A DNA stretch of 52,643 bases, from contig MEOK01000036.1 of assembly GCA_001769195.1 (NCBI GenBank), forward strand, positions 41,987 to 94,629. The letters are read 5' to 3'. How positions within the stretch are numbered: position 1 is the stretch's first letter; the number at the start of each line of letters is the position of its first letter. The position numbers were made by a program, and so were the translations under genes. This DNA comes from Bacteroidetes bacterium GWF2_40_14 (GTDB taxonomy: Bacteria > Bacteroidota > Bacteroidia > Bacteroidales > UBA932). Positions 43,384 to 52,575 of the stretch are shown one piece after another. The notes under the pieces were generated by a model, which saw only the letters and a list, made by a program, of their open reading frames with translations, was not told where the DNA came from and did not search any database.

Positions 43384-43492
43384 AGGAACATCATTCTTAA
43401 CTTAGTAACGCCCTTGTAGTCTGGTGATTACATAAGTACTTATATGCAAGAATAATATGCATGTGTCTGAGTGCTAAATATATGTGGGCGTT

Positions 43493-44377
43493 CTAATTTT
43501 GTTTAGATTGTTTTTTTTGTCCAACAACAGTACTACCCTGCTTTGTTGCCTTCACATCCTGCTCTATTACGGCTGGTTTGCCCTTTAGAACGCTGTAAAC
43601 TACAAGTGCCGCACCTGCCAGTACGAACGGAATGCTAAGGATCTGACCCATATTCAATGTCATTCCCTGCTCAAATGCAACCTGAGGCTCCTTTACAAAT
43701 TCGATGAAGAAACGGGCAGAGAAGAGGCCGATCAAAAAGATGCCGAACAGGGTTCCTCTTTTAAGTCTTGGAAGGAACTTGTAGTACATAACCATAAGTA
43801 TCCCAAAAATAAGTAGATATGAGAGAGTCTCGTATAGTTGCGTTGGGTGTTTGGCAACGGTCTCACCCCTTAGTGTGAAGATGAATCCCCAAGGCATGTC
43901 GGTAGGGTTACCGTAAATTTCAGAATTCATGAGGTTACCCAGCCTTATAAGGGCACCGGCAAGAGCCGTCGGAATACCAATCCTGTCCATGAGCCACCAG
44001 AAGTCGAAGTTGTACTTTTTTCCGTACTTCTTGACATACCACCAAATCCCTATCAGAATGGCAATGGCTCCCCCGTGACTGGCGAGACCGCCGCGCCATG
44101 TCATCAAGATTTCAAGCGGATGGGCAAGGTAGTACTCAGGCTCGTAAAAGAAACAATGGCCAATTCTCGCACCAATCACTGCCGACCCCAGCAGTGTGTA
44201 AAGCAACACATCCAGAATATCTGTCGGAAGTTTCTCCCTTTTGAAGAACCAAAGGAAAATGTAAAAGCCGATTATGAATCCCGACACGAATAGAATGCCG
44301 TAATATCTTATGTGGATTGGTCCCAAAGAAAAAAGTTCAGGTGACGGGCCCCAGGTTATGGACAGAAGAGTGTTCAT
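43493..44377 (-). CDS. lgt: Prolipoprotein diacylglyceryl transferase
   Basis: 294 residues with about seven membrane helices; attaches diacylglycerol to lipobox cysteines, needed for the many lipoproteins in this genome. Signature around GGLASHGGAIAILIGIWWYV, then RIGNLMNSEIYG-like RLGNLMNSEIYGNPTDMPWG and HPTQLYETLSYL. A charged tail ends the protein (KATKQGSTVVGQKKQSKQN). It starts 3 bp after the stop of the RlmI-like gene, so both form one transcript. Confidence 0.95.
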   Translation of the reverse strand: MNTLLSITWGPSPELFSLGPIHIRYYGILFVSGFIIGFYIFLWFFKREKLPTDILDVLLYTLLGSAVIGARIGHCFFYEPEYYLAHPLEILMTWRGGLASHGGAIAILIGIWWYVKKYGKKYNFDFWWLMDRIGIPTALAGALIRLGNLMNSEIYGNPTDMPWGFIFTLRGETVAKHPTQLYETLSYLLIFGILMVMYYKFLPRLKRGTLFGIFLIGLFSARFFIEFVKEPQVAFEQGMTLNMGQILSIPFVLAGAALVVYSVLKGKPAVIEQDVKATKQGSTVVGQKKQSKQN

Positions 44378-44380
44378 AGA

Positions 44381-45325
44381 TTATCTTTTTAAACGTGTGA
44401 AAACACTTAATGGTAATGCTTTTTCAAATTTATCCTGCAACACAAGCTCTCCGTATGTCAGTTCGAAGCTCTTTTTGTCCGATCCATCGCCCTTTTTAGC
44501 CGTTCCGTTGAGTCTGAAGGCTGTCTTTATGAGAGTGTCGGCCAACACAGCAGAGTAGCCGTTTGAGTAGAGATTCAGCACAACATAGCTGTCTTTGGGA
44601 GCAAGTATAGAAGCGACCTCTCTCAATAGCTCAAACAACAGCTCGTCCAGCTTCCACCTCTCACCGTCCGGTCCGTGTCCGTAGGCAGGCGGGTCAAGTA
44701 TGATTCCCTGATAAATATTGCCTCTACGGGCTTCTCTCTTCACAAATTTTAGAGCGTCCTCAATTACCCAGCGAATATTGTCGAGCTTGCTTATCTCCAT
44801 GTTGACCCTTGCCCAGTTCACCACCTGCTTAACGGAGTCCAGATGCGTAACGTCGCCCCCACCGCAGTTTGCTGCCAGACTGGCGGCGCCGGTGTATGCA
44901 AAAAGGTTCAGGATTTTAGGTTTCGACCCTGGGTTGGCGTTTCCTACCTCCCTTGTCTTGGCGTAGATATAGTCCCAGTTGGGTGCTTGCTCGGGAAACA
45001 CTCCCACATGCTTGAAGGCAGTAAGACCGAGGCGCAACTTGAATGAAAACTCTGCACGATTGTATGCTATTACCCACTGTTCATCCATCTTCTTGAGCAT
45101 GTGCCATGTGCCCGAATCTTCCTTGCCCGAACTTCCGAAACCGGCGCCGGTGGTAAACCTTGTATGTGCCATGTTCATCCACTCCTTGGTAGATAATGTC
45201 CTGCCCCACAGTGCTTTTGGTTCCGGCCTTATAAGATAATACCCTCCAAAGCGTTCGAGTTTTTCAAAATCACCCGAATCTATCAATTCGTAATCGTTCC
45301 ATTTAACAGGGTACTCCAGCAACAT
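44381..45325 (-). CDS. Class I SAM methyltransferase, RlmI/RlmK-like
   Basis: 314 residues. SAM-binding [20 protein letters not shown], acidic loop [16 protein letters not shown] and catalytic [20 protein letters not shown] match rRNA m5C/m2G methyltransferases of the RlmI/RlmK group. The N-terminus does not show an obvious PUA domain (it begins [18 protein letters not shown]), so it is a shortened relative. Target probably 23S rRNA, not proven. Upstream of lgt by 3 bp. Confidence 0.85.
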   Translation of the reverse strand: MLLEYPVKWNDYELIDSGDFEKLERFGGYYLIRPEPKALWGRTLSTKEWMNMAHTRFTTGAGFGSSGKEDSGTWHMLKKMDEQWVIAYNRAEFSFKLRLGLTAFKHVGVFPEQAPNWDYIYAKTREVGNANPGSKPKILNLFAYTGAASLAANCGGGDVTHLDSVKQVVNWARVNMEISKLDNIRWVIEDALKFVKREARRGNIYQGIILDPPAYGHGPDGERWKLDELLFELLREVASILAPKDSYVVLNLYSNGYSAVLADTLIKTAFRLNGTAKKGDGSDKKSFELTYGELVLQDKFEKALPLSVFTRLKR

Positions 45326-45392
45326 ATCTCTTTATTCTTAATCTATACCGTTTATATCGGGCCGAAGTTAGTAATTTTAATCAGATTATTTC

Positions 45393-45400
45393 TAAATTTG
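45393..45400 (+). promoter_or_regulatory. -7 box TAAATTTG for pgk
   Basis: A TAnnTTTG match 36 bp before the pgk ATG at 45437. An upstream in-frame TTG lies inside this box and is therefore not used as the start. Confidence 0.65.
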
Positions 45401-45436
45401 CCCCGACAAATAAGTACCAACTTAATATTTTTCCTT

Positions 45437-46693
45437 ATGCAAAAGATTGATAATTACGATTTCTCCGGCAAAAGAGCAATTGTCCGTGTAGACTTTAATG
45501 TTCCACTGAATGAGTCATTTCAGATTACTGACGATACCCGTATCCGTGCAGCAATTCCAACACTTAAAAAGGTTCTGGCTGGTGGCGGTTCGCTTATTAT
45601 AATGTCGCACCTTGGCAGGCCAAAGGGCCCTACAGGCAAATACTCTCTAAAACATATCATTGGTGACATTGAAACCAAGCTTGGTACAAAGATTAAGTTC
45701 GCTCCGGATTGTATGGGAGAAGAGGCCGCTGAGCTCTCTAAGACCCTTAAGCCGGGCGAGGTACTGTTGTTGGAAAATCTTCGCTTCTATGCTGAGGAAG
45801 AGGGAAAGCCTCGCGACCTGGCCGAGGATGCTTCTGACGAGGTTAAGAAGGCCGCTAAGGCCGACATGAAAGAGAAGCAGAAAGATTTCACAAAGAAATT
45901 GGCTTCTTATGCCGATTGTTACATAAATGATGCTTTTGGTACCGCTCACAGGGCTCATGCCTCTACAGCGCTTATTGCCAAATACTTTCCTAATGACAAA
46001 ATGTTCGGTTATGTTATGGAGGGCGAGATTATTGCTATTGACAAGGTTCTAAAGACTCCTGCTCATCCTGTAACTGCTATTCTTGGCGGCGCCAAAATCT
46101 CTACCAAGATTGCCATTATCGAGAAGTTGTTCGATGTTGTTGACAACATGATTATCGCAGGCGGTATGGTTTACACATTTGTAAAGGCTCAGGGTGGTAA
46201 AATTGGTAGTTCTCTTTGTGAGGAAGACCAGATGCCTCTTGCTTTGTCGATTCTTGAAAAGGCTAAGGCTAAAAACGTTAAGATATATTTCTCTGGTGAG
46301 GTTGTGATTGCCGATGCTTTCAGTGCCGATGCCAATACCAAGGTTTGTCTGGATTCTGAGATTCCTGATGGTTGGATGGGTATGGATGCTGCTGAGTCTA
46401 CTCTTAAGGAGTGGGAGGGTGTTCTGAGGGCTTCCAAGACTATTCTGTGGAACGGTCCGGTTGGTGTGTTTGAGATGGAGAAGTTTGCTGTTGGGACCAA
46501 GAAAATTGCTACTATGCTTGCTGACGTCACTAAGCATGGTGTCTTCACTCTTGTTGGTGGTGGCGACTCTGTTGCTGCTGTTACGCAGATGGGTTTTGCC
46601 GATAAGGTGAGCTATGTGTCTACTGGTGGTGGGGCGATGCTGGAATATCTTGAGGGCATCGAGTTGCCGGGGATCAAAGCTATTCGTGAATAA
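45437..46693 (+). CDS. pgk: Phosphoglycerate kinase
   Basis: 418 residues from ATG 45437. [57 protein letters not shown], the hinge [12 protein letters not shown] and the nucleotide loop [17 protein letters not shown]. It makes ATP in glycolysis. Codon use toward the 3' end is strongly GNT-rich (GGT, GTT, TCT, CTT), in line with high expression. The stop is followed immediately by a long inverted-repeat structure. Confidence 0.96.
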   Translation: MQKIDNYDFSGKRAIVRVDFNVPLNESFQITDDTRIRAAIPTLKKVLAGGGSLIIMSHLGRPKGPTGKYSLKHIIGDIETKLGTKIKFAPDCMGEEAAELSKTLKPGEVLLLENLRFYAEEEGKPRDLAEDASDEVKKAAKADMKEKQKDFTKKLASYADCYINDAFGTAHRAHASTALIAKYFPNDKMFGYVMEGEIIAIDKVLKTPAHPVTAILGGAKISTKIAIIEKLFDVVDNMIIAGGMVYTFVKAQGGKIGSSLCEEDQMPLALSILEKAKAKNVKIYFSGEVVIADAFSADANTKVCLDSEIPDGWMGMDAAESTLKEWEGVLRASKTILWNGPVGVFEMEKFAVGTKKIATMLADVTKHGVFTLVGGGDSVAAVTQMGFADKVSYVSTGGGAMLEYLEGIELPGIKAIRE

Positions 46694-46933
46694 CGCTCAT
46701 TTGCATTTCCTTTAATTGTTGTGTAATTGCCCTCGTGGGCCGTGCACCGCAATTACCCGCTTCGCGTTCATTTCGCTAAAAAACAAAGGTGTCGACCGAG
46801 AGTATGCTAGTGCAAATTAGATACCGGTCGACACTCTCGTTTTTTTACGCTCCATTCACTAAGCGGGTGCCCAAACCCTAATTGCAATGCCCACTCAGAC
46901 AATTACACAATCAAATTTTTATGCAAATGAGTA
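46694..46933. repeat. Six-stem nested inverted repeat downstream of pgk
   Basis: Six arm pairs nest in perfect order: 46696-46706/46921-46931 (CTCATTTGCAT), 46719-46729/46900-46910 (TTGTGTAATTG), 46735-46740/46889-46894 (GTGGGC), 46749-46755/46879-46885 (GCAATTA), 46755-46762/46861-46868 (ACCCGCTT) and 46789-46798/46825-46834 (GTGTCGACCG). The apical part also has CGAGAGT/ACTCTCG (46797-46803/46833-46839) before seven T, overlapping the last stem. The region begins 3 bp after the pgk stop, so part of it may act as the pgk terminator. The size and nesting suggest a structured RNA or a fold-back mobile unit. Confidence 0.8.
46797..46846 (+). terminator. Candidate pgk terminator within the structure
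   Basis: CGAGAGT (46797-46803) pairs with ACTCTCG (46833-46839), directly followed by seven T. This stem shares two bases on each side with the competing 10-bp stem 46789-46798/46825-46834, so the two are alternatives or form a pseudoknot. Confidence 0.5.
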
Positions 46934-47000
46934 ATATATAGAAATAGCTATTTTCTTACCGACAACTTTACACCCTAAATCTTGCCTAGTACCGTATCCC

Positions 47001-47260
47001 GGAATTACCCACTCCTCTCCTTGAGTGGGTACCCAATTCCTCCAGATAAGCATCTTCAAACTCTGCTCCTTATCCTGTTTTTGCCCTAAATTTGCGCCCT
47101 TAATATCGAATAGCTCATAATCACCCAGAAGTCAGACGCCTTCTTGGACCGTGCACCGGGTTTACCCACTTAACGCTCCATTCGCTTAGTGGGTACCCAA
47201 ACTAATTGCAAGCATCTGCGAACCCCTCTCCCTATCCTGTTTTGCCCAACAATTGCGCTC
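47001..47260. repeat. Two tandem hairpin repeats between pgk and gajA
   Basis: Repeat 1: hairpin GGAATT-ACCCACTC / GAGTGGGT-ACCC-AATTCC (47001-47040), then AAGCATCTTCAAACTCTGCT, TATCCTGTTTTTGCCC and TTTGCGCCC (to about 47099). Repeat 2: ACCCACT / AGTGGGT with ACCC then AAAC (47161-47202), AAGCATCTGCGAACCCCTCT, TATCCTGTTTTGCCC and TTGCGCTC (to about 47261). Each keeps an unpaired ACCC after the 3' arm. A third, weaker relative (GAGCTGGTGCCCA at about 47298) and another TATCCTGTT (47392) follow. No ORF in 46694-47576. Confidence 0.75.
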
Positions 47261-47576
47261 AGATTTTGTGACTAAGCCATAGATTTACTCTCTTTGAGCT
47301 GGTGCCCACATTGTCCTGATTTCAATAAAATATCATTTTTTGCTATACTTCTAAGAATTAGTTGCATAACATATATAAAAAAGTATAACTTTATCCTGTT
47401 GAACAATTTGCGGCAAATTGAAAGAATTGTTCAATATACTTGATTTAAGCACCAAATATTTGAGGACTTTATGCAGGATAAGTAAGGTTATAAGACGACT
47501 TAGCATCAAATACACAACTAATTTTAAAATAAACTTATTTGAAAATATACTGATAGTAGAAAATTAAATTGGACTA

Positions 47577-49631
47577 ATGAAGATAAAAGACATTACCATA
47601 AAAAACTTTAGACTTTTAGAAGATGTAAGGTTAAATATTGAAGAAGACATAACCCTAATTGTCGGCAAAAACAACACTGGTAAGACATCACTTTTTGAAG
47701 TAATTAATATGTTCTTTAACGAAAAGAACAATTTAAGTTTTCCCGACTTTTCGCAAAAAACATACTCTCAGTTTGAAGCAAGTTTCAAAATTTATGAAAC
47801 AGTTCTAAAAGAAACTGACGAAGAAAAAAAAGAAGAGTTAGAAAAATCTTTAATCTCATCTATACCTAACATTCAACTTGAAATTCAAATTGAATATGAC
47901 AAAGCTAAAGACAGTTTGATAAATCTTTCCGAATTTATAAGCGACCTTGATGATTCTAAAAATATAGCAACTATAAAATTACAATATAAATCAAAAGATA
48001 GCTTAAGGCTATTTGCTGCATTTGGTGTCCGAAAAGAAAAGGAACAAAAATTAATTGAGTGGCTAAATGAAAATATTACATCGTATTATGACATCAAATG
48101 CTATGGCGGTGATAATTTGATTGAAGAAAACTTCAAACGAAAACTTCTTTCAGTTTTATATTTTGAAACCATTCAAGCATCAAGAAAATTAGACGACACA
48201 AAAGCAGATAAAAACAAAACATTAGCCGTAGGTTTTTCTGACTATTACCGAGAAACAAATAAAGACAATAATGAAGACATCGAGAGCTTAGAAAAACAGC
48301 TAAAAGAAACTTCTACGGTTCTTAATGAAAAATATGAGAACATTCTCAAAGAGCTACTTGAAAAACTTAAACTGTTTGGAGTTGAACCTCATTTGACAAT
48401 TCCTGAAATTGTTCTTCAAGCAGGTTTTGACCCCGAAAACATTCTTAAAAACAACATTAAATACTTTTATAAACAAAATGATGTTACACTTCCTGAAAAC
48501 TTTAATGGTTTAGGCTATAGTAATTTGATTTATCTTGTTCTCAAAGTGGTGAGTTTCATAGAAAAATTCAAAAAGGCAGCACCTTTATACAAATCTGAAA
48601 CCCTCACAATTTTAATTGAAGAACCTGAAGCACACTTGCACCCGCAAATGCAACAAGTTTTTATTTCCCAAATTAAACGGACAATAAAAGAAACTAAAGT
48701 AAAAGAAAACTTGGCGGTTCAAGTCATTATAAGCACTCATTCATCTCATATTGTAACAGAAGCAGGAATAGATGTTGAAAGAAGTTTTGAAAGAATCAGA
48801 TATTTCTCAAAGCTATATGTTAAAACTGAAAACCGATATAAAATTGAAGTAAAGGACTTTAACGAATTTAAGCATAAAGAAAGTGATAAAGAAACATTTC
48901 GTTTTCTCAAACAATATATGAGCCTTCATAGATGCGACATATTTTTTGCAGATAAGGCAATTCTCGTTGAAGGGACAACTGAAAGAATTTTACTTCCACT
49001 TATGATAAATAAAGTTGCTAAAAGTTTGAATAACGAATATGTTTCTATAATTGAAGTTGGTGGGGCTTATACTTCAAAATTTAAAGAACTACTCAAATTT
49101 GTTGGAGTGAAAACATTAATTATCACCGATATTGATTCTTGTGATATAAACTCCAAAGAAGAATGTAGTGTAAATACACCAAATTCATTTACTTCAAATG
49201 AAACACTTAAAAGCTGGATTCCAAAGAAAGAAGGTATTACAGAATTGCTTGCTACTTCAGAAAGTGAAAAATATGATGATAAATCAATTAGAATAGCCTA
49301 TCAAATACCTGAAGTGTGTAATGGGCATTGTGCAAGAAGTTTAGAGGAATCAATAATCAATGTTAATATTTCTTTTTTTAAGGATAACTACTTTACAGAT
49401 GAAGGGGACGAAAAGAAAATAAAGATTCATTTCTCAATTTTTCATGGAAAAGAAGATGATTTAAACACAGAAAACATTTGGGAACTACGTCCAAAATCAT
49501 CAAGTACAAAAACGAATTTTGCTTTTGCATTGATGACTTTTGATGAAAATAAAACGAAAAAAGAATGGCAAGTACCTTTGTATATTAAGGAAGGTTTAGT
49601 TTGGTTGGCAAAAAATGAAATTGGGAAATAA
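47577..49631 (+). CDS. gajA: Gabija-like GajA: OLD-family ATPase-TOPRIM nuclease
   Basis: 684 residues. ABC-type ATPase with Walker A GKNNTGKTS (30-38) and, after a long coiled segment (about 225-270), Walker B ILIEEPEAHLHPQMQQVFIS (about 346-365) and the switch IISTHSSHIVTEAG. A C-terminal TOPRIM domain has the catalytic Glu in ILVEGTTERILLP (about 462) and Asp-x-Asp in IITDIDSCD (about 518). This order is that of OLD nucleases; a UvrD-like helicase follows, the class 2 OLD / Gabija arrangement that blocks phage by cutting DNA under nucleotide control. Clearly more AT-rich than pgk and its neighbours, suggesting transfer. It is longer than the Bacillus GajA I recall (578), so a related subtype is possible. 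Confidence 0.87.
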   Translation: MKIKDITIKNFRLLEDVRLNIEEDITLIVGKNNTGKTSLFEVINMFFNEKNNLSFPDFSQKTYSQFEASFKIYETVLKETDEEKKEELEKSLISSIPNIQLEIQIEYDKAKDSLINLSEFISDLDDSKNIATIKLQYKSKDSLRLFAAFGVRKEKEQKLIEWLNENITSYYDIKCYGGDNLIEENFKRKLLSVLYFETIQASRKLDDTKADKNKTLAVGFSDYYRETNKDNNEDIESLEKQLKETSTVLNEKYENILKELLEKLKLFGVEPHLTIPEIVLQAGFDPENILKNNIKYFYKQNDVTLPENFNGLGYSNLIYLVLKVVSFIEKFKKAAPLYKSETLTILIEEPEAHLHPQMQQVFISQIKRTIKETKVKENLAVQVIISTHSSHIVTEAGIDVERSFERIRYFSKLYVKTENRYKIEVKDFNEFKHKESDKETFRFLKQYMSLHRCDIFFADKAILVEGTTERILLPLMINKVAKSLNNEYVSIIEVGGAYTSKFKELLKFVGVKTLIITDIDSCDINSKEECSVNTPNSFTSNETLKSWIPKKEGITELLATSESEKYDDKSIRIAYQIPEVCNGHCARSLEESIINVNISFFKDNYFTDEGDEKKIKIHFSIFHGKEDDLNTENIWELRPKSSSTKTNFAFALMTFDENKTKKEWQVPLYIKEGLVWLAKNEIGK

Positions 49632-49632
49632 T

Positions 49633-51462
49633 ATGACAGCTTTTGAACAAATATCTCAATACCTAAATGAACGCAAAAGCTTTGTTTTAGAGGCAGGTGC
49701 AGGCTCAGGGAAAACATATACGCTAATACAAACATTAAATTATCTCATTCAAAATAAAGGAGAGGAAATAAAAAAGACAAATCAGAAAATTGTCTGTATA
49801 ACCTATACCAACGTAGCTAAAAATGAAATTATTGATAGAATTGAGCACAATGAATTAGTTATTGTATCAACAATTCACGAGTTTTTATGGGGGTCAATAA
49901 AACAATATCAAAAGCAACTAAAATTTGAACTTTGTATACTGAATGAAATAAATTTAGCAAAAGATATAGCAAAGGGAAAAGATTCAAAATACATTGAAAA
50001 GTTAGAAGACAGAATAGATTCAATCAATAAAGTAGAATACAACGACTCGACATTTAACGATTTTGAAAAAGGACTGATTCAACATGATGACGTGATTGAA
50101 ATTGCAAAAATGATGTATGAAAATTATCCGCTTTTGACTGATATTGTTTCTGCAAAACACCCTTACATTTTTGTTGACGAGTACCAAGACACAGCAGAAG
50201 AAACAGTTTTCTGTTTAATTGATTGCCTTCTGAAACGAAATAGTAAAAAAGAAGTAATTGGGTTTTACGGTGATTCACACCAAAAAATTTATGATTACGG
50301 CATTGGAGATTTAGAAAAATACTACACTTCAAGAGGCGGACAAATAGAATTAGTAAAGAAAGAAGAAAATTATCGTTCTTCTCAATCCGTAGTTGGTTTA
50401 CTAAACAATTTCAGAAAAAACATTCAGCAAAAACCACAGAAGAAAATTGATGGCAGTGTAAAATTTATTTATTGGGCAAATCATCCAGAAAAACCCAAAA
50501 CTAAAATAAGAGAATTTAATGCCGAAATAGCTGCTACCAAAAACCAATTTTACGATACTGTTGTTAAAAAAATATCTGAATTAGGTTGGATATTTGAAGG
50601 AGATACTAATGCTAAAGTTTTGGTTCTTGCCAATAGCAGAGTTGCTAAAAGAGCTGGGTTTAGCAATTTATATTCTGTTTTTTCCACAAGATTTGGTCAA
50701 AGTACAAAAGAAAGATTGCTTGATAGAAATCATCATTTAATTACATATTTTGTTGGTTCTATTGACAAAAAAACATCACAAGAAAGAAAAATAGGTTTAG
50801 AACATTTAATTAATTTTTGGTATACTGGAAATCAAAATGAAGTAATAAGATTTATCAAAAAAAATGGCACAATACTGAACGGTGAATTTAAACATGGTCA
50901 CAAGAAACAAATTGCGGAATTTCTTGATACGCTTTCTTTAAATAGAAAAGATTGGAAAATAAAAGAAGTTTATGCTTTTGCTTCAAGCAAAGGTATTTTA
51001 TCCAACAAAAAATTTACTGAATTTATAGAAAGATTATCAATTGACCCAAAAGATTTAACAGAAGAAGAAAAAGAAAGACAGACTAAAGACAAAATACTAT
51101 ATGACGCATTTATGGAATTGTCATATACAGAACTTCAAAATTTCTGGAAACACGTTCAAAACAACACAGTATTTTCAACTAAACACGGAACAAAAGGTGA
51201 AGAATATACAAATGTGCTTACAGTAATTGATGATACAGAATGGGTTCAAGAATATAACTTCAAGAATTTTTTCAATGACACCGAAGAAATACCTGAACGA
51301 AAATTAAGAACAAGAAATTTGTTTTACGTTGAATGTTCAAGAACCATTGACAATTTAATTGTTTTGTGTTTATCAGACCTTGACCCTGCTGCAATTGCAA
51401 ACGTTAAAACTTGGTTTGGTAGGGACAACGTAATTGATGTAGAAGAATATTTAAAGAATTAA
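49633..51462 (+). CDS. gajB: Gabija-like GajB: UvrD/PcrA-like helicase
   Basis: 609 residues from ATG 49633 (an ATG at 49615 adds six residues and overlaps gajA by 17 bp; both starts fit). Superfamily 1 motifs in order: LEAGAGSGKTYTLIQTL (Walker A), CITYTNVAKNEI (Ia), IFVDEYQDTAEE (II, about residue 181), GFYGDSHQKIYDYG (III), ENYRSSQSVVGLL (IV), TKHGTKGEEYTNVLTVID (V) and LFYVECSRTIDNL (VI). In Gabija the partner helicase senses DNA or nucleotide state and works with GajA. Translation is probably coupled to gajA. Longer than the Bacillus GajB I recall (494). AT-rich like gajA. Confidence 0.87.
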   Translation: MTAFEQISQYLNERKSFVLEAGAGSGKTYTLIQTLNYLIQNKGEEIKKTNQKIVCITYTNVAKNEIIDRIEHNELVIVSTIHEFLWGSIKQYQKQLKFELCILNEINLAKDIAKGKDSKYIEKLEDRIDSINKVEYNDSTFNDFEKGLIQHDDVIEIAKMMYENYPLLTDIVSAKHPYIFVDEYQDTAEETVFCLIDCLLKRNSKKEVIGFYGDSHQKIYDYGIGDLEKYYTSRGGQIELVKKEENYRSSQSVVGLLNNFRKNIQQKPQKKIDGSVKFIYWANHPEKPKTKIREFNAEIAATKNQFYDTVVKKISELGWIFEGDTNAKVLVLANSRVAKRAGFSNLYSVFSTRFGQSTKERLLDRNHHLITYFVGSIDKKTSQERKIGLEHLINFWYTGNQNEVIRFIKKNGTILNGEFKHGHKKQIAEFLDTLSLNRKDWKIKEVYAFASSKGILSNKKFTEFIERLSIDPKDLTEEEKERQTKDKILYDAFMELSYTELQNFWKHVQNNTVFSTKHGTKGEEYTNVLTVIDDTEWVQEYNFKNFFNDTEEIPERKLRTRNLFYVECSRTIDNLIVLCLSDLDPAAIANVKTWFGRDNVIDVEEYLKN

Positions 51463-52020
51463 ATGACTAATAAAAAAGTTTACTGCCAATAAATAGAACT
51501 TTATGTGGCATGCAGTGCCCAACTTGAAGTCCATGGAATAATAGTAGCTAGACCATAAACGGCATGTTTAAATTGCTCTAGGATGGCGGTTTGGCAGACA
51601 GAGCCAGAGCTGTGAGATACCCGTTAATCTCGTCATCGGCAATTAGCTCAGACAACATCCTGAAATGCATGGAGATGGCTGCTCCACGGCGGATGTAATT
51701 GTGAAGGGTGCTTTTTCTTTGACCCCGTAAAACCACCTGTTAGTGAAGCTTCTGGCAGGCACAGTCGAAACCTGGAACGCATTCCAGTGCCTTCTCAATA
51801 ATGGTTGACTCTGACTTTTTGCTCATACAGCATTACTTTTAATTTGTACTGTCGTAAAGTTCATCAAATCAGATTTTATGCTTATTTTTATTCGTTGAAA
51901 AATTATCCCAAAATGGATTTAGTTCAACACACAGCAAATTCTATTAAAACGGAAATTTACTGTGAAACTTTTGGCAATAAGGCTAAATAGAGACTGCTAC
52001 CCTAATAATAAATTATTAAT
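51463..52020. other. Intergenic region with recombinase remnant
   Basis: Besides the minus-strand recombinase pseudogene at 51505-51826 this 558-bp gap holds only a doubtful 26-codon ORF at 51913-51990 (MDLVQHTANSIKTEIYC start), which might be the N-terminal scrap of another gene. No terminator or clear promoter is seen. Confidence 0.5.
51505..51826 (-). pseudogene. Decayed tyrosine recombinase (N-terminal part)
   Basis: Starting at ATG 51826 the minus strand reads MSKKSESTIIEKALECVPGF, has a stop after CQKLH, then continues QVVLRGQRKSTLHNYIRRG and FRMLSELIADDEINGYLTAL. A stop follows KPPS; fragments FKHAVYGL and SYYYSMDFKLGTA then appear in two other frames. This matches the N-terminal SAM-like/core-binding part of the tyrosine-type recombinases that accompany IS91-like elements in Bacteroidetes (recognised from memory). 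It contains at least two stops and two frame changes and lacks the catalytic domain, so it is dead. It marks past mobility next to the defence genes. Confidence 0.7.
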
Positions 52021-52575
52021 ATGAAGACTGACGATATTACACAAAAATTAGGTGTTACATTAAAGGAATTTCTTGGTTTCTTAAAAAAAGAATTACATAA
52101 AAAAGTTTTAGAACTTGACACAAATATAAAAAGTAAAGACTATTTTGAGGAATTAACAAGAGTGTCAAATAGTCTTGAACAATATGTTCAAAAAGATGTA
52201 AGCTTGTTTTATGTTGGTTTTCTTGGAAGTTATAGCTCAGGGAAGTCAAGTACAATAAATTCTTTGTTACAACTATGGGACACTGACAAAGCAAGGATAG
52301 TAAGTAATAATCCTACTGACACAAGTATTACTTTAATAACAAATCAAAATAATGTTAATAACGTTTTTACATTCGCAAAAGAAGGAGCTATACCAATAAG
52401 AACGTACACCAATTTTGACTCTCCATTACTTGAAAATATTGTATTAATGGATACTCCTGGTTCTGGAGACCCTAATATAATAGAAAGTATTGTAAGAGAC
52501 AGTTTGCCACTTTGTGATTTAATAATTTATACCCTTAACGCAACCGCTCCATTTACAGATGTAATCGGTAAATAG
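52021..52575 (+). pseudogene. Truncated dynamin-like GTPase
   Basis: 184 residues are readable before a stop. N-terminal helices precede a GTPase: G1 GSYSSGKSS (69-77), G2 Thr in NNPTDTSITL (about 101) and G3 VLMDTPGSGDPN (about 144-147). Dynamin-like proteins normally have hundreds more residues after this point; here the frame runs into VIGK and stops where a different, repeat-bearing sequence starts. I read this as a gene cut by an insertion sequence. Some bacterial dynamins act in membrane repair or phage defence; the position beside a Gabija-like pair is suggestive only. Alternative: a complete small GTPase, unlikely because the G4 motif is missing. Confidence 0.75.

Noticed and set aside
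43118-43405. 95-residue ORF after smpB
   Set aside because: It lies within copy B of the dispersed element; similarity to the copy A ORF follows DNA hairpin conservation and no ribosome-binding or promoter context is seen.
46736-47310. Integron attC sites
   Set aside because: The hairpins have conserved arms but I do not see the paired core sites (GTTRRRY and its complement) or an integrase gene, so I call them structured repeats only.
51805-51990. 61-residue plus-strand ORF before the GTPase
   Set aside because: It overlaps the recombinase relic and has no recognisable motif; at most its last 26 codons might be a gene scrap.
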